Below, in pieces: positions 18,445 through 32,134 of a stretch of 57,772 bases of DNA; within the stretch, counting starts at the first letter, position 1, and each line of letters begins with the position of its first letter. The stretch comes from Kofleriaceae bacterium (GTDB lineage: Bacteria > Myxococcota_A > Polyangia > Haliangiales > Haliangiaceae). The DNA is taken from assembly GCA_018058095.1 (NCBI GenBank), contig JAGPCO010000035.1, forward strand, positions 1 through 57,772. The letters are read 5' to 3'. A program made the position numbers and the translations under genes. Under the pieces are notes generated by a model. The model was not told the DNA's origin. It saw only the letters and a program-made list of their open reading frames with translations, and searched no databases.

Positions 18445-20142
18445 CTACCAGCGGACCGGACCGCTCGGCAGGTGCTCCCACATGAGCCAGCGCGCCACCT
18501 CCTTGCGCGGGCGGAAGCCGTCGATGCGGCCCGGCGCCTCCTCCTGGTACGGGTCGTACAGGTGGATCATGCCCGAGTAGCTGGCCAGCGCCAGCCGGCG
18601 GCTGACCGGGCAGAAGTCGATGCTGCCCGCCGACGAGCCGAAGCCCTGGACCGAGCCGATGGCGCCGACGTGGTTGCGGATGCGCAGCACCCCCGAGCCG
18701 GCCAGCGCGAACGAGCCGTTCGACTTGGCCTCGCGCCCGATGATCGCGCTGTTGACCGCCTTCGGCACCCAGCACGCCGCGTACACGCGCAGGCTCTCGT
18801 CGATACACGGCGCCTGCTCGTGCTGCTCGTACTCTGACAGCGTGGTCCCGCGCACGGCGTCCCAGTCGGCGCAGATCGTCGCGCCGTTGTAGAAGTGGCA
18901 CGAGTTGAACGCGACGTAGCGGCCATCGTCGGAGAAGCAGGCGTAGTGCGGGTACTCGCTGAGGTACCCCACCGTCGCGTACCACTGCGGCACGCCGCCC
19001 GGCCCGACCTCGGCCAGGAAGTGGCCGGCGTCCTGACAGCCGAACGCCAGCCGGGTGCCGTCGCGCGAGATGTCGACGTGGGTCATGTCGCCCGCGCTCG
19101 GGAGATCGTCCGGGTCATCGCTCGGCTCGCCCCGCCCGTACGGCGCCCGCGCGTCGGGCCACAGCAGCTGCCAGGCCGGCTCACCCGGGTGGCGCGAGCC
19201 GAGCAGGATGCCCTGGCGGTAGCAGCTCACGACCACTCGCAACCCGTCGTCCGACACCGCCAGCTGCTCGACGTCGAGCGTCTCGTCCCCGAACTTCCAG
19301 GCCGCGGCCTGGGCCGGGCTCAGGCCGTGCGGACGCATCACGTCGAGGCTGGGCCACGGCAAGGTCGCCCGCGCCGGCCCGCGCAGGCCGGCCAGGCCCG
19401 CGCTCGGATCGCGAAACTCCAGCCCGGCCGCGCGCGCCAGCACCAGCACGTCGCGCCCGCGTGAGCGGCAGATGCCGCGCACGTCGTCGATGGTCGTCGC
19501 CGTGCCGCCCTGGAGGTGGAACGTCACGCCGTCGGCCTCCCACGCCGCGCCGCGCCGGACCAGCAGCTCGTCGGGGCCGAGGATCGTCACGAAGCCCAGG
19601 CTGCGGTTGTTCTGCTTGACCCATCCGAACACCGGCGCGTACGCCGGATCGAACAGCTCGCGCGCCTTGGCCCATTCGCCGGCCGCGTTGAGCGCGATGA
19701 CCGCCTGCACCACCTGGTCGCCCATCGACTCGGGCCGCGGGTCCTGGACGTCGAGGTCGACCTCGCGATCCCCGTCGCCGTAGAACCGGGTGAGGCGCGC
19801 CGAGTACTCGGTGAAGTAGGCGCGTCCAGCCTCGTTCCACGCCGCCGCCAGCTCGGCCGTCGAGGTGTACGTGCGCGCCTTGAGCTTGGCCAGCGCTGGA
19901 GGCTTCTTGCCGGGCGCGGCTTGCTTCTTGGCGGCGGGCGCGGCCTTCTTCTTGGCGGCGGGCGCGGCCTTCTTCTTGGCGGCGGGCGCGGCCTTCTTCT
20001 TGGCGGCGGGCGCGGCCTTTTTCTTGGCGGCGGGCGCGGCCTTCTTCTTGGCGGCGGGCGCGGCCTTCTTCTTGGCGGCGGGCGCGGCCTTCTTGCTGGC
20101 GAACCCCTTGGCGAACCTGCGATTGGTCTTGCTCTTGGCCAT
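18445..20142 (-). CDS. Propeller-like protein with Lys/Ala/Pro-repeat N-terminal tail
   Basis: The protein has 565 residues. After MAKSKTNRRFAKGFASKK come seven tandem AAPAAKKK-type octapeptides (about 19-74), a strongly basic histone-H1-like tail. A helical segment (about 95-160, with AAAWNEAGRAYFTEY) is followed by a long beta-rich region with propeller-blade patterns such as MTHVDISRDGTRLAFGCQDAG, YACFSDDGRYVAFNS and GSIDFCPVSRRLALASYSG. I read this as a WD40-like propeller, but the family is not certain. No signal peptide, so it is cytoplasmic; the tail suggests binding to DNA, RNA or polyphosphate. The start at ATG 20142 is supported because the tail begins there. Confidence 0.75.
   Translation of the reverse strand: MAKSKTNRRFAKGFASKKAAPAAKKKAAPAAKKKAAPAAKKKAAPAAKKKAAPAAKKKAAPAAKKKAAPAAKKQAAPGKKPPALAKLKARTYTSTAELAAAWNEAGRAYFTEYSARLTRFYGDGDREVDLDVQDPRPESMGDQVVQAVIALNAAGEWAKARELFDPAYAPVFGWVKQNNRSLGFVTILGPDELLVRRGAAWEADGVTFHLQGGTATTIDDVRGICRSRGRDVLVLARAAGLEFRDPSAGLAGLRGPARATLPWPSLDVMRPHGLSPAQAAAWKFGDETLDVEQLAVSDDGLRVVVSCYRQGILLGSRHPGEPAWQLLWPDARAPYGRGEPSDDPDDLPSAGDMTHVDISRDGTRLAFGCQDAGHFLAEVGPGGVPQWYATVGYLSEYPHYACFSDDGRYVAFNSCHFYNGATICADWDAVRGTTLSEYEQHEQAPCIDESLRVYAACWVPKAVNSAIIGREAKSNGSFALAGSGVLRIRNHVGAIGSVQGFGSSAGSIDFCPVSRRLALASYSGMIHLYDPYQEEAPGRIDGFRPRKEVARWLMWEHLPSGPVRW
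19921..20088 (-). repeat. Seven 24-bp tandem repeats (Lys-rich tail)
   Basis: Near-identical 24-bp units encode AAPAAKKK seven times (the last ends in Q). Nearly all bases agree between copies, one copy showing a single T change near 20020, so the array is young and likely variable in length between strains. Confidence 0.9.
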
Positions 20143-20173
20143 GCCGCGACGATACGCCGCCGGCCGGCCGCCG

Positions 20174-23100
20174 TCAGGGGCCGGGCACGACGGTGGTGGG
20201 GTCGGCCCAGGTCATCGACACCCCATCCGGAGCGAGGCGGGCGTTGGTCGTCGTCGCCAGCCAGGCCCGCAGTCCGAGCGGGTGGGTCGGCAGGTCGTCG
20301 ACGTAGCCGTCGACGCCGCCGTCGCGAGGCAGCAGCATGGTCCGCCCGCTCGGCGACACGACTGGCAGCACCCGGGACCGGGTCGGCAGGCGTTGCACGA
20401 TGCCATCACGGGCATCGATGCGCAGCACCTCGTTCCCCGCGGTCGATCCGGCGACCACGCCGCCCCAGCTCAGAGAGGGTATGCCGAGCAGCGTCGGCGC
20501 CGACGTGGTCCGGACGGCGCCCGAAGCGTCGACGTAGTGAACGCTGCCGTCCTCGGTGTAGGCCACCACGGCCAGCCCGGTCTCGTCACGCGTGTCGTGC
20601 ACGAGATAGAGGATGCTCGAGCTGAGGGTGGCGACCTCGACCGGGGTGGCGCCGGGGCGCCACTGGACCAGCGTCGCGCCGCGCGCCGCGTGTATGACGC
20701 CGGTCGAGCCCAGGCTGAGCGAGCTGCCCAGCCCGGGTGCCACCTGGGCCTCGTCGTGCGTGCCGTCGGCCAGGCGAAACCGGGCCAGCGTACCCTCCGC
20801 GGTCGAGACCCCCACCGCGTCGCGGCTGCCGGTCACGGCGAGGATGCTCCCCTCGACCCGCCCCAGCTCGCGGACCGATCCGTCGCCGAGCGGGCGCAGG
20901 ACGCCGACGCGCCCGCTCTTGGTGATGGCCACGCCGTCGCGACCGGCCAGGGTGATCAGCTCGAACGCCTCCGGGGCCAACAGGGTCATGGCTTGGGTGG
21001 AGCGGTCGATGACCAGGTGCCCCGGGCCATCCATCGCCTGCAGCGAGGCCACCGCCACGTCTGACCAGGGCGCAGCCAGCACGCTCTGCAGCATGGCCAG
21101 GCGGAGGTCGATCAACCGGTCGGGCCACTGGCCGGTCGCCGAGGACAGGATGCAGTCGACCTGGCAGTTCAGCAGCAGGTCGTCGTCGAGCGGCACGGTC
21201 GTGCCGGGGCGAGCGCTCGACCAGGTCGGGGCCAGATCGCCGTCGAGGCGCCACACCGCCACCGCCGAGGAGGAGGTCCGCCCGGCCAGCAGCTGTCCGC
21301 GCGAGGTGGTGGCCAGGCTGGTGACCCCCAGCGTGGGGGCCAGGAGGCGGCGGGACCGTCCGCCGCCCAGGACCTGAACCCCGGTCCGGTTCGTGAAGGC
21401 GAAGCCCGGACTGTCGGTCCCTTGCCAGCCAGCCATGGCCAGCGAGACCTCCAGGCTGGCCACGTGCGCCATCCCGCCGCTGTGGTAGCGCACCACGCCG
21501 CGCAGCGGCTCGAGGCCGACCACGATGGCGCCCAGGTGCAGCAGGGTGATGGCTCCCGGTGTGGGGGTCTGCCAGCGGCGGGATGGAGTCAGGTCGGCCA
21601 GGGTGTACTCGACGAGCTCGTGGTCGTCGGCGACCGCCACCAGGGACGAGTCGGGCGAGAAGCTGACGTCGAACACCGGCGCCGCGGCGATCGACCGCGG
21701 CCGCGGATCGGGGACGCGCAGATCCCACAGGGTGGCGCCGTGGTCGGCCGCCCACCAGGCCAACCACCGGCCGTCGGGGGAGAACCCCAGCCAGCCACTG
21801 CCGGTCGAATGATCGAGCCCGAGGCGGCGCGGCGTGGCCCCGTCCTCGACGAGGTACACGCCCGCGCCGGTCGCGTAGGCCAGCGCGGGCCGATCCTGGG
21901 CGCTCGCCATCGTGACGTTTTCGTCGCCGGTCGCCAGCTCGCGGCGGACCTGCCCGTCGAGGTCGACGATCCGGACCGCGCCCTGCTTGGTCAGGACGAC
22001 GGCGGTGCCCGCGTCATACCAGGCCACGCCGTTCGCCGCGTCGGTCCCCGGAACACTCCGCCGGCGGCCGGTGGGGAGGTCGACCAGGTAGATCGGACCG
22101 TCGGAGGGGGCGGCCATCAGCTCCTCGCGCGCGGGGTGCACGCGCACGCGATGCCCATGTCCCGGGACCGGGTACAGGCGGGTAAGCCCCGCGCGCCGGG
22201 CCGACTCGAGGATGCCCCGGGCCTGGGGCCACAGCGGCGACCCCAGCGGCAGGCTGGCCGCGGTGATCGCCGCCCGCGTCGGGTCGATGTCGAGCAGCGC
22301 CTCGGCCCGCGCCAGCAGGCCGGCCTCGGTCCGCCGCTCGGCCTCGGCCCGCGCCACCAGCGCGACGCGGGCGCTGGCCTCGGCCTGGTCGCGCGCGCCG
22401 AGCACGTTGCGGAGCGCCACGGTCACGGTCGTGACCAGGGCGATGGCGGCGCCGGCCGCCACCACCAGGGCGGCGCGGTGGCGGCGCGCGAACCGGCGAA
22501 GGCGTTGCCGGCGTGAGTACCGGTGGGCGGCGACCAGCTGGCCGGTCAGGAAGCGCCGCAGGTCGGCGGCCAGCACGCCGGCGTCGGGGTAACGCTGGGT
22601 CGCATCGGCCGCCAGGGCCTTGCCGACGATGGCCGCCAGCTCGACCGGGACGGCGTCGGGCAGCGCGCCGGGGCGGCCCTCGACCGCCGCGCCGGTCAAC
22701 ACGTGGGCCAGCGTCGCGCCGAGCGCGTACACGTCGCTGCTGCGGTCGACCGGCTCGCCGCGCTCCTGCTCGGGCGCCATGTAGCCGGGCGTGCCGACCA
22801 CCGCCCCGAACGAGGTCAGGCCGGCGAACAGGCGCGGCGGCACCACGGCGACCGAATCCTCCTCGTCGATCGCCTTGGCGATGCCCCAGTCGATCACCAC
22901 CGTCTCGCCGTGCTCGCCGACGAGGATGTTGGCTGGCTTGAGGTCGCGGTGCAGGATGCCGCGGCTGTGGGCGTAGGCCACCGCGTCACACGCGGCCAGC
23001 ACGCTCGGCACCAGCGCGAGCCGCTCGCTCGGGGTGACGGCCGCCTCGACCCGGTCGCGCAGGGTCTGCCCGGTGACCTTGCGCATGACGTAGTACGGCG

Positions 23101-23476
23101 CGCCGCCCGGGCCGCGCCCGGCCTCGTACAGCGGGACGATGCCGGGGTGCTGCAGCTGGGCGGTGATACGCACCTCGCGCGCGAACCGGACCTGGGCGTC
23201 GGCGTCGGCCTCGGTCGCCTCCTTGATGGCGACGGTGCGGCCGAGCTGGCGGTCGTACGCCTCGACCACCCGGCCCATGCCGCCGCGGCCGAGCTCGGCC
23301 CCGGCCTCGAACCGGCCCGGCAGATCCAGCGGCGCCGCCGGCGCGGCGTCGGGCGCCGGCGCCGCGGCGTCGGCCCGGGCCGGCTCGTCCACGCCGGGCT
23401 CGCCGCTCGCCCCGGCGCGCCGGCCGGAGCCGCCCCGGCCATCCGTGGTCGGCGCGTCATCTCCGTTCCTCCGCAT
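20174..23476 (-). CDS. Ser/Thr protein kinase with transmembrane segment and WD40-like propeller
   Basis: The protein has 1100 residues from ATG 23476; the frame is open farther upstream but only antisense to the FG-GAP gene. An Ala/Pro linker precedes the kinase domain (about 55-315) with GRGGMGRV near 62, VAIKEATEA containing the catalytic Lys, [10 protein letters not shown] near 174, IDWGIAKA in place of DFG (a W-for-F variant tolerated in many bacterial kinases) and [10 protein letters not shown]. One transmembrane helix lies about 333-352, then a coiled helical stretch with [11 protein letters not shown]. Residues about 430-1100 form repeated WD40-like blades ([44 protein letters not shown]). 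The gene begins 3 bp after the FG-GAP lipoprotein stop, so the two are co-transcribed. Confidence 0.93.
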   Translation of the reverse strand: MRRNGDDAPTTDGRGGSGRRAGASGEPGVDEPARADAAAPAPDAAPAAPLDLPGRFEAGAELGRGGMGRVVEAYDRQLGRTVAIKEATEADADAQVRFAREVRITAQLQHPGIVPLYEAGRGPGGAPYYVMRKVTGQTLRDRVEAAVTPSERLALVPSVLAACDAVAYAHSRGILHRDLKPANILVGEHGETVVIDWGIAKAIDEEDSVAVVPPRLFAGLTSFGAVVGTPGYMAPEQERGEPVDRSSDVYALGATLAHVLTGAAVEGRPGALPDAVPVELAAIVGKALAADATQRYPDAGVLAADLRRFLTGQLVAAHRYSRRQRLRRFARRHRAALVVAAGAAIALVTTVTVALRNVLGARDQAEASARVALVARAEAERRTEAGLLARAEALLDIDPTRAAITAASLPLGSPLWPQARGILESARRAGLTRLYPVPGHGHRVRVHPAREELMAAPSDGPIYLVDLPTGRRRSVPGTDAANGVAWYDAGTAVVLTKQGAVRIVDLDGQVRRELATGDENVTMASAQDRPALAYATGAGVYLVEDGATPRRLGLDHSTGSGWLGFSPDGRWLAWWAADHGATLWDLRVPDPRPRSIAAAPVFDVSFSPDSSLVAVADDHELVEYTLADLTPSRRWQTPTPGAITLLHLGAIVVGLEPLRGVVRYHSGGMAHVASLEVSLAMAGWQGTDSPGFAFTNRTGVQVLGGGRSRRLLAPTLGVTSLATTSRGQLLAGRTSSSAVAVWRLDGDLAPTWSSARPGTTVPLDDDLLLNCQVDCILSSATGQWPDRLIDLRLAMLQSVLAAPWSDVAVASLQAMDGPGHLVIDRSTQAMTLLAPEAFELITLAGRDGVAITKSGRVGVLRPLGDGSVRELGRVEGSILAVTGSRDAVGVSTAEGTLARFRLADGTHDEAQVAPGLGSSLSLGSTGVIHAARGATLVQWRPGATPVEVATLSSSILYLVHDTRDETGLAVVAYTEDGSVHYVDASGAVRTTSAPTLLGIPSLSWGGVVAGSTAGNEVLRIDARDGIVQRLPTRSRVLPVVSPSGRTMLLPRDGGVDGYVDDLPTHPLGLRAWLATTTNARLAPDGVSMTWADPTTVVPGP

Positions 23477-23478
23477 CG

Positions 23479-25845
23479 CTACGGGCAGGCCACGCCGACC
23501 ACGCTGGCGCTGTTGTTGCCCTCGCGGCACTCGAGGTTGTCGCCGGCGGCCTGGCCGGTGCCGTCGTCGTCGACCACGACCTGGGCGTCGCCGGCCGCGC
23601 CCGCCCACACGCAGGACACGGTCTGGCACCCGCCCGGGTACAGGTTGGTGACGGTGCTGGCCGCACACACCAGCGCGGGTGGCACGCCGGCGTAGACCGA
23701 GACCAGCACGCCGTCGGCGACGGGTTCGGTCCCACGGTTGCACACCTCGGCGGTCACGGTGGCGTCGGCGCCGACGCAGGTGGCGCTGGCGGCGTGGACC
23801 GTGAGGTCGGGCGCCAGCGCCTGGTCCGACGCGTCGCCGGGGGCGTTGAGGCGGAAGTTGTTGAGGCCGGGCTGAGCCCAGTTGCGCAGCCAGGCGCTGG
23901 TACGCGGCACCCGGGCCCGATCGTCGATGTTGGTCACGCTGTAGGCGTGCTGGTTCCAGATCGTGCGGGTGTTGACCCAGCGATCGAGCTGGTCGGACAG
24001 CACCCGCACCCCGAACGCGGTGGCCGACCCCGGGTGGCCGGCCCGACACACCTGGCCCGCCGGCGACGGGCCGGCGATGGGGTCGCGGCACACCGCGCTG
24101 TCACCGCCGCAGTCGGTGTCGCTGCTGCACCGGCACCGGCCGAGCGCGTCGGCCGGCTGCTCGCGCCCGCACGTGCTGGCGCCCGGGCAGTCGTCGTCGT
24201 CGAGGCAGCGCACGCCGTCGAAGATGGGGTCGAGCGCCGGGCACGACACGCTGCCCGGGCAGTTGGAGTTCGAGGTCGACACGATCTCGGCGTTGAAGTC
24301 GCCGTCCACGTCGGCGATGACCGGGTTCTCGTACCAGGTGCACGACGTGCGGTAGCGCGAGTACAGGACGTCGCCGGTGACGCCGTCGTAGACCCGGGTG
24401 AAGCACTCATCGCCGTACACCACCTCGGCCCGGCGATCGCCGTCGAAGTCGAACACCGAGGAGCCGGTCAGGTTGGACGACAGGTCCTGCGACGGCTGGG
24501 TCCAGGCGATGAAGTCGGTCCGGCCGCTCGGGCAGGTCGCCGGCGTCACCAGCGTGCCGGCGCAGTCGAGGTCGTACACCGTGTAGGCGCTGCCGCCGGC
24601 CGAGGCCAGCTCGACCCGACCATCACCGTCGACGTCGGCGATGGTGGGCGGCCCGCCGCGACCCGGCCTCGCCCCCTGCATGGGCGCGCTCATCAGCAGG
24701 CGGCCACCGACGGTGAACACCATGACCTGGCCGTTGCCCGAGGTCACGACCTCGGCCACGCCGTCGAGGGTGGCGCGGTCGTCACCGGCCGGGTCGGCGC
24801 CGAAGGTGCCGAAGTCGGCCACCGCGACCAGGCCACCACCACCCGGCAGCGCGGCCTCGGGCGCCCACCGCCGGTTGGCGCGATCCCAGCCGTACAGCTG
24901 GGTGCCGGTGACCAGCTCGGGCGTGCCGTCGGCGTCGACGTCGGCCACCACCGGGATGACGCCGGGCAGGGTCTGCTGCACCGCCCCCGGCGGGATGGAC
25001 TCGTCGATGACCACGCCGGCGGCGTCGAACACGGTGGCGTAGAAGATGATCTCCGGCACGCCGTCGTCATCGAGGTCGTGGATCGACGGGCCACCCCAGT
25101 TGCACAGGGCGTCGCCGATGGTCGACGCCGTCTCCCAGAGCACGCGCCAGCCGGTCGCGACCTCGAAGGTGAACGCGACCAGGCCGCCATTCTGCTTGGC
25201 CGCGACGATCTCCGGCCGGTCGTCGGCGCCGCCGAGGTCGGCGATGGCGACCGAGGCCGAGCCGAGCAAGGGCGGCAGCGCGAGCGACACGGTCTGCTCG
25301 CAGGTCCGGCCGTCGATGATCCGCAGCACGCCGTAGTAGGCCGGGTCGGTGCCGACACACGACTGCTCGCCGCCGTCGGTGAAGTTGTACGAGATGAACA
25401 CGATCGACGGCCGCGAGAACTCCTCGCCGCGGTCGAGCAGCGCGACCGCCGGCGCGCCCAGCACGTTGCGGTGATCGGGATAGGGATCCCCGACCGGCGG
25501 GCCCAGCCACTCGCACTGCGCGCCCGGGAAGAACACGCCGGGCACCGGGTCACGCACGCAGGTCGGGTCGGCGTCGCCGACCGGGCCGACCCCGAACGGG
25601 AGGCACTCGCCGGCCGCCTCGTCACAGTAGGTGTCGCCGGCGCAGTCGCCGTCGACGGTACACGGCGCCGGGGTCGGCACACACACGTCGTACCGGCACA
25701 CCTCGCCGGCGCCGCACCGGCCGCTGCAGCCGTCGGCGTCGGCGCCGCCGGCGCCGTCGTCACCACCGCAGCCGCCACAGCCCGCGCTGGCGGCGGCGAG
25801 GAAGGCGAGGAGCACGGGCGCCACGATCCGGATCCTGCTGCGCAT
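23479..25845 (-). CDS. FG-GAP/VCBS-repeat lipoprotein with CARDB-like C-terminus
   Basis: The protein has 788 residues. The signal ends in a lipobox ASAGC with Cys23, then a Cys-rich EGF-like segment ([30 protein letters not shown]). Calcium-type FG-GAP repeats follow: [49 protein letters not shown] and [15 protein letters not shown], expected to build an integrin-like propeller. Another Cys cluster ([28 protein letters not shown]) precedes a CARDB-like Ig module ([27 protein letters not shown]). This is the architecture of large myxobacterial surface proteins. It is followed 2 bases later by the propeller kinase. Confidence 0.88.
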   Translation of the reverse strand: MRSRIRIVAPVLLAFLAAASAGCGGCGGDDGAGGADADGCSGRCGAGEVCRYDVCVPTPAPCTVDGDCAGDTYCDEAAGECLPFGVGPVGDADPTCVRDPVPGVFFPGAQCEWLGPPVGDPYPDHRNVLGAPAVALLDRGEEFSRPSIVFISYNFTDGGEQSCVGTDPAYYGVLRIIDGRTCEQTVSLALPPLLGSASVAIADLGGADDRPEIVAAKQNGGLVAFTFEVATGWRVLWETASTIGDALCNWGGPSIHDLDDDGVPEIIFYATVFDAAGVVIDESIPPGAVQQTLPGVIPVVADVDADGTPELVTGTQLYGWDRANRRWAPEAALPGGGGLVAVADFGTFGADPAGDDRATLDGVAEVVTSGNGQVMVFTVGGRLLMSAPMQGARPGRGGPPTIADVDGDGRVELASAGGSAYTVYDLDCAGTLVTPATCPSGRTDFIAWTQPSQDLSSNLTGSSVFDFDGDRRAEVVYGDECFTRVYDGVTGDVLYSRYRTSCTWYENPVIADVDGDFNAEIVSTSNSNCPGSVSCPALDPIFDGVRCLDDDDCPGASTCGREQPADALGRCRCSSDTDCGGDSAVCRDPIAGPSPAGQVCRAGHPGSATAFGVRVLSDQLDRWVNTRTIWNQHAYSVTNIDDRARVPRTSAWLRNWAQPGLNNFRLNAPGDASDQALAPDLTVHAASATCVGADATVTAEVCNRGTEPVADGVLVSVYAGVPPALVCAASTVTNLYPGGCQTVSCVWAGAAGDAQVVVDDDGTGQAAGDNLECREGNNSASVVGVACP

Positions 25846-25956
25846 GGCGCGAGGGTACCACCCGGCGTCATCGACGCCGTGGACACCACGTCGCACCTCC
25901 CCGGGGCGCGGCCCGGGGGGTGCGCCCCGAGGCTGGTGGCCCGGCAAGCTGGTACG

Positions 25957-26712
25957 ATGGGGATGATGAGGTCGAGGTTCGGCGTGCTGGCCGCCACGAT
26001 CGGGCTGTGGCCTGGTATCGGGTGTGGTCGTCACCCCTTCGCCGACCCGGTCGACGGCGGCGGCGCCGACGGGGTGACCGCGCCGACCGCGCCGCTGCAC
26101 CTGCGGTTCGAGGCCAACGACTTCCTCGCCACCGGCCTGGGCCTCGCCGCTTGCGAGCAGACCTGCCCGGGGGTCACCACCAGCCTGCCCGGGCATGGCG
26201 AGGCCGCCCAGTTCGTCGGCGCCGGGGGCCTCGAGCTGACCGGCCTGGAGAACACCACCTGGCCGAGCTTCACCGCGGCGCTGTGGCTGCGCCTGGATGC
26301 CGCCACGCTGGTCGCGCCGATGACGTTGTTCGCGCGCGGCTTCGACCCTCTCACCACGGCCTGGAACACCTGGGAGCTGTTCGTGGAGCCAGGTCCGAGG
26401 ATGTTCGTCGGCACCACCACCGATGACGACCTCGCGCGCATCGCCGGCCTGCGCGCGGGCTTCCCCGTCGTCGGGCAGTGGGGCCACGTCGCCCTGACCT
26501 TCGACGGGCGATCTCGGCGCCTGTACGTCGACGGCGAGCTGCGCCTGGCCGACGAGCGCGGCCCGCTGCGCCACGACGCCTCGCCGCTGCTGGTCGGGCT
26601 CGACCGCGACGGCGGACGGCTCGTCAACCACCTGGTCGGCGCCCTCGACGACGTCATGCTGTTCGATCGCGCGCTCGGCGCCGACGAGGTCGCCGCGCTG
26701 GCGGTGCCATGA
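25957..26712 (+). CDS. LamG-like lipoprotein (first of tandem pair)
   Basis: The protein has 251 residues from ATG 25957; ATGs at 25963 and 25966 are alternatives, the upstream GC-poor Shine-Dalgarno signal being weak. The lipobox ends IGC (Cys23) and reads CGRHPFADP, a variant of the CG-x-VDF motif. A LamG-type jelly roll follows: LHLRFEANDFLATG, GAGGLELTGLENTTWPS, FTAALWLRLDAATLV, WGHVALTFDGRSRRLYVDG and VGALDDVMLFDRALGADEVAAL. Its stop overlaps the start of a paralogue, so both are translated together. The two share strand order, the VMLFDR segment and the EVAAL end. Confidence 0.85.
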   Translation: MGMMRSRFGVLAATIGLWPGIGCGRHPFADPVDGGGADGVTAPTAPLHLRFEANDFLATGLGLAACEQTCPGVTTSLPGHGEAAQFVGAGGLELTGLENTTWPSFTAALWLRLDAATLVAPMTLFARGFDPLTTAWNTWELFVEPGPRMFVGTTTDDDLARIAGLRAGFPVVGQWGHVALTFDGRSRRLYVDGELRLADERGPLRHDASPLLVGLDRDGGRLVNHLVGALDDVMLFDRALGADEVAALAVP

Positions 26713-27467
26713 GCGGGGACGGCCGGCCCGTGCGTCGCACCCGGGCCATCGGCCTCGGGCTCCTCGGCGTCGTGGCCGCCTGTGGACAGGTCGACTTCAC
26801 GGCGCGCGAGGTGGGGCCGGGGAGCGCCGATGCCCGGCCCGCGCCGCCCGTGCCCCGGGTCCACTTCACCTTCGACACCGGCACCTTCCTCACCGGCGGC
26901 GAGGTCACCGCCACCTGCACGGCCTGTCCATCGGCCACCCCCGGCCGGCCTGGCCGCGGTGGGGCGGCCCTGTTCACCGGGGCACAAGACCTGACCGTGG
27001 CCGATCAGCCGACGCTGCGCTGGCCGGCGCTGACCGTGGCGTTCTGGGTGCGCATCGACGCGCTGCCGGTGGACGTCACGGTGCTGGCGTCGAAGCAGCT
27101 GCGGTCGGCGAGCACCAGCTTGAACACCTGGGAGGTCTACCTGCACTCCGAGGGCGAGCTCAACCTCGGCGTCATCACCGACACCGGCTGGGTCACGCTC
27201 GCCCTGTGGCCCGACCTCGGGCTGGTCGGCGGCTGGCACCACGTCGCTCACAGCTACGATGGCACCCGGTTGCGCTTCTACGTCGACGGCGTGGTGCGCG
27301 GCGCGTCCGAGGCCGGCGCGCTCGACTACGACGACTCACCGTTCGGGTTCGGCCACGACGTCGACTCCGGCGCCGCGTTCGCGTATCTCGAGGGGGCGCT
27401 CGACGACGTGATGCTGTTCGACCGAGTGCTGACCGAGGCCGAGGTGGCGGCGCTGGCGACGCCGTGA
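26709..27467 (+). CDS. LamG-like lipoprotein (second of tandem pair)
   Basis: The protein has 252 residues. ATG 26709 overlaps the TGA of the previous gene (ATGA), the tight coupling of a duplicated pair. The lipobox VVAAC (Cys25) is followed by GQVDFTAREVG, a clear CG-x-VDF motif. The jelly-roll strands run from VHFTFDTGTFLTGGEV to LTVAFWVRIDALPVD, HHVAHSYDGTRLRFYVDG and LEGALDDVMLFDRVLTEAEVAAL. Compared with the first copy the sequence has diverged strongly outside the last 40 residues, so the duplication is old. Both are probably lipid-anchored and displayed. The stop is 36 bp from the convergent 27504 gene. Confidence 0.87.
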   Translation: MSGDGRPVRRTRAIGLGLLGVVAACGQVDFTAREVGPGSADARPAPPVPRVHFTFDTGTFLTGGEVTATCTACPSATPGRPGRGGAALFTGAQDLTVADQPTLRWPALTVAFWVRIDALPVDVTVLASKQLRSASTSLNTWEVYLHSEGELNLGVITDTGWVTLALWPDLGLVGGWHHVAHSYDGTRLRFYVDGVVRGASEAGALDYDDSPFGFGHDVDSGAAFAYLEGALDDVMLFDRVLTEAEVAALATP

Positions 27468-27503
27468 CGCGGCGGTGACCGCGGCCACGACCCGGCCCAC
27501 GAA

Positions 27504-28883
27504 TCAGAACGTCCCGACCAGGATCCAGCCGTGGCCGGTGCCGCTGTCGACCGAATACGCACGACCCGCCACGGCGTAGCGCTCGCCGTCGAGCGCGACC
27601 GCGACGTCCCGCGCGACCACGCCGAGGCGGTCGAACGTGACCGGATCCTCCTCGCTGCGCAGGTCGAGGCGCGGGCTGACCGCGCCGGTCGGGCTGACCC
27701 GCGACAGCCGCAGCCCGACGACCGGATCGAGCAGCTCGTCGGTCGTGTACATCCAGGCCGCGTCGCCCGCGCTGGTCGCGGCCACCCCGCTGTCGACGTA
27801 ATCGGGGTCGTCCAGGTCGACCCGCACCGCGTACGCGCCGGCGCCGGCGCCCTGGCCGCGCCGGACCAGGTCGACGTGGCCGTGGCCGGAGGTCGAGCCG
27901 AGCAGCTGGCCGCTGCCATCGACGGCCATCGCCGCCTGGTACTGCGGACCGATGGCCGCGCTGTCGGCCAGCGCCACGCCGGCCGCGCTCCAGCGCGCGA
28001 CCAGCGTGCCCTCGACCGACACCGGGTCCTCGATCGCCACCAGCACGGTGCCGGCGCCGTCGACGGCGACCGGCCCGCGTGGGGTGCCGGTGATGGCGCG
28101 GGTCCAGGCCACGGCGCCGGTGCTGTCGACCTTGACGACGTTGCTCGCGACCACCATCACGACCTCGTCGCTCGGGCCGGTCTCGAACCGGTGGGCCATC
28201 GTCGACGCGGTTGGTCCGCCGACCTCCGTGCCGGCCGGCGCGACCTCCTGCCGCCACAGCTCGGTCCCGGTGCCGGGCTCGAGCCGGACCAGGTCGCGGC
28301 CGTGCAGCACGTAGATCGCCCCGGTCGCGCTGACCCGCGCCGCCCCGGGCACGGCCGGGCTCGCCCACACCTGGCCTCCGTCCGCTGCCAGCAAGCGCGC
28401 CCCGGCGCTGGTGCCGATGACCAGCCGGTCGTCGGCGAGGAGCTCGACCGACAGCACCGCCGCGACGTCGACCAGCTCGCGCACCCACAGCGCGCTGGCC
28501 GGCAGCGCGAACGTCGCGCCGACGACGACCGGGGCGACCCCGGTGGTGACCTGACAGGCCCGGCTCGAACCGCTACACCCGTCGGTCCAGCCGGTGAACA
28601 CGGCGGCAGAGCCAGCGTACAGGTCGAGCGTGGTGCCAGGTGCGGCGTCGACGACGCAGTCCTGCCGGCACACCGCCAGCGTGGTCGCACCCGCGCGAAC
28701 CCGGACCGCGCCACCTGGCTCGACCTGCAGCTGCAGCGCGCCGCCGGCCGCGTCGACCGAGGCGACGGCGTCGATGCTTCCGGTCGCGTCGATCGCGCCG
28801 CCGCCGCGTGCGTCGGGACGCGCCTCGTCGTTGCCTCCACACGCCGCCGTCACGCCGACCATCAGGATCGCGAGGGTTCGCAT
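27504..28883 (-). CDS. Propeller-type lipoprotein of unknown ligand
   Basis: The protein has 459 residues with a short signal and lipobox VTAAC (Cys15) followed by an acidic, Asp/Ala-rich linker. A Cys-containing beta segment (VCRQDCVVDAAPG, DGCSGSSRACQ) is followed by a PQQ-like or WD40-like propeller: LADDRLVIGTSAGARLLAADGGQVW, LVRLEPGTGTELWRQE and VVKVDSTGAVAWTR are classic PQQ-enzyme-like blade ends. No catalytic residues are evident, so this is more likely a binding or scaffold protein than a dehydrogenase. It is convergent with the LamG pair. Downstream of korB, its promoter must lie in 28884-28966, which also holds a small direct repeat. Confidence 0.8.
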   Translation of the reverse strand: MRTLAILMVGVTAACGGNDEARPDARGGGAIDATGSIDAVASVDAAGGALQLQVEPGGAVRVRAGATTLAVCRQDCVVDAAPGTTLDLYAGSAAVFTGWTDGCSGSSRACQVTTGVAPVVVGATFALPASALWVRELVDVAAVLSVELLADDRLVIGTSAGARLLAADGGQVWASPAVPGAARVSATGAIYVLHGRDLVRLEPGTGTELWRQEVAPAGTEVGGPTASTMAHRFETGPSDEVVMVVASNVVKVDSTGAVAWTRAITGTPRGPVAVDGAGTVLVAIEDPVSVEGTLVARWSAAGVALADSAAIGPQYQAAMAVDGSGQLLGSTSGHGHVDLVRRGQGAGAGAYAVRVDLDDPDYVDSGVAATSAGDAAWMYTTDELLDPVVGLRLSRVSPTGAVSPRLDLRSEEDPVTFDRLGVVARDVAVALDGERYAVAGRAYSVDSGTGHGWILVGTF

Positions 28884-28930
28884 GCGGCGATGCTACCGCC
28901 GCGGCGCCGGACGCGCCCGCGACGTTCGTC

Positions 28931-28966
28931 ACTCAGTGCCGGGCCTGACTCAGTGCCGGGCCTGAC

Positions 28967-28977
<11 letters not shown>
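28931..28977. repeat. 17-bp tandem repeat across the korB stop codon
   Basis: Units ACTCAGTGCCGGGCCTG occupy 28931-28947 and 28948-28964; a 13-base partial third unit runs 28965-28977 and includes the korB stop (28967-28969, read TGA on the minus strand). The repeat therefore looks like two extra copies of the gene end and lies between korB and the lipoprotein promoter. Confidence 0.85.
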
Positions 28978-30001
<1,024 letters not shown>

Positions 30002-30055
30002 GGCGTCGCTCCGTTCGGTGCGAGGGCGTCGGGGATCGAAGAGGTCGTGCCGGCT

Positions 30056-31933
<1,878 letters not shown>

Positions 31934-32073
31934 GGGGGCCCTCGAGGCGCCGCCGAGGCGGCGCAATTTCGCGGACCTTAACGGAAAGCCAGGGGCTTGG
32001 CCAGGTGATGCACGGCCGGCCTGGCGTAGGCGCGGGTGTGCGAAATCTGCGCGATCGCCGCGCCGAAACGCCA

Positions 32074-32106
32074 CCGGCCCGACCACACGTGTGCAGGTCG
32101 GGCCGG
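32074..32106 (-). terminator. Strong GC-rich hairpin after the DUF4215 gene
   Basis: CCGGCCCGACC (32074-32084) and GGTCGGGCCGG (32096-32106) form a perfect 11-bp stem with an 11-base loop that itself contains the palindrome ACACGTGT. It lies about 30 bases after the stop of the gene ending at 32135, so it fits a transcription terminator, though no T-run follows on the minus strand. Confidence 0.65.
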
Positions 32107-32134
32107 CGGAGCAGCCGCGGGTGGGCTGGCTGGG

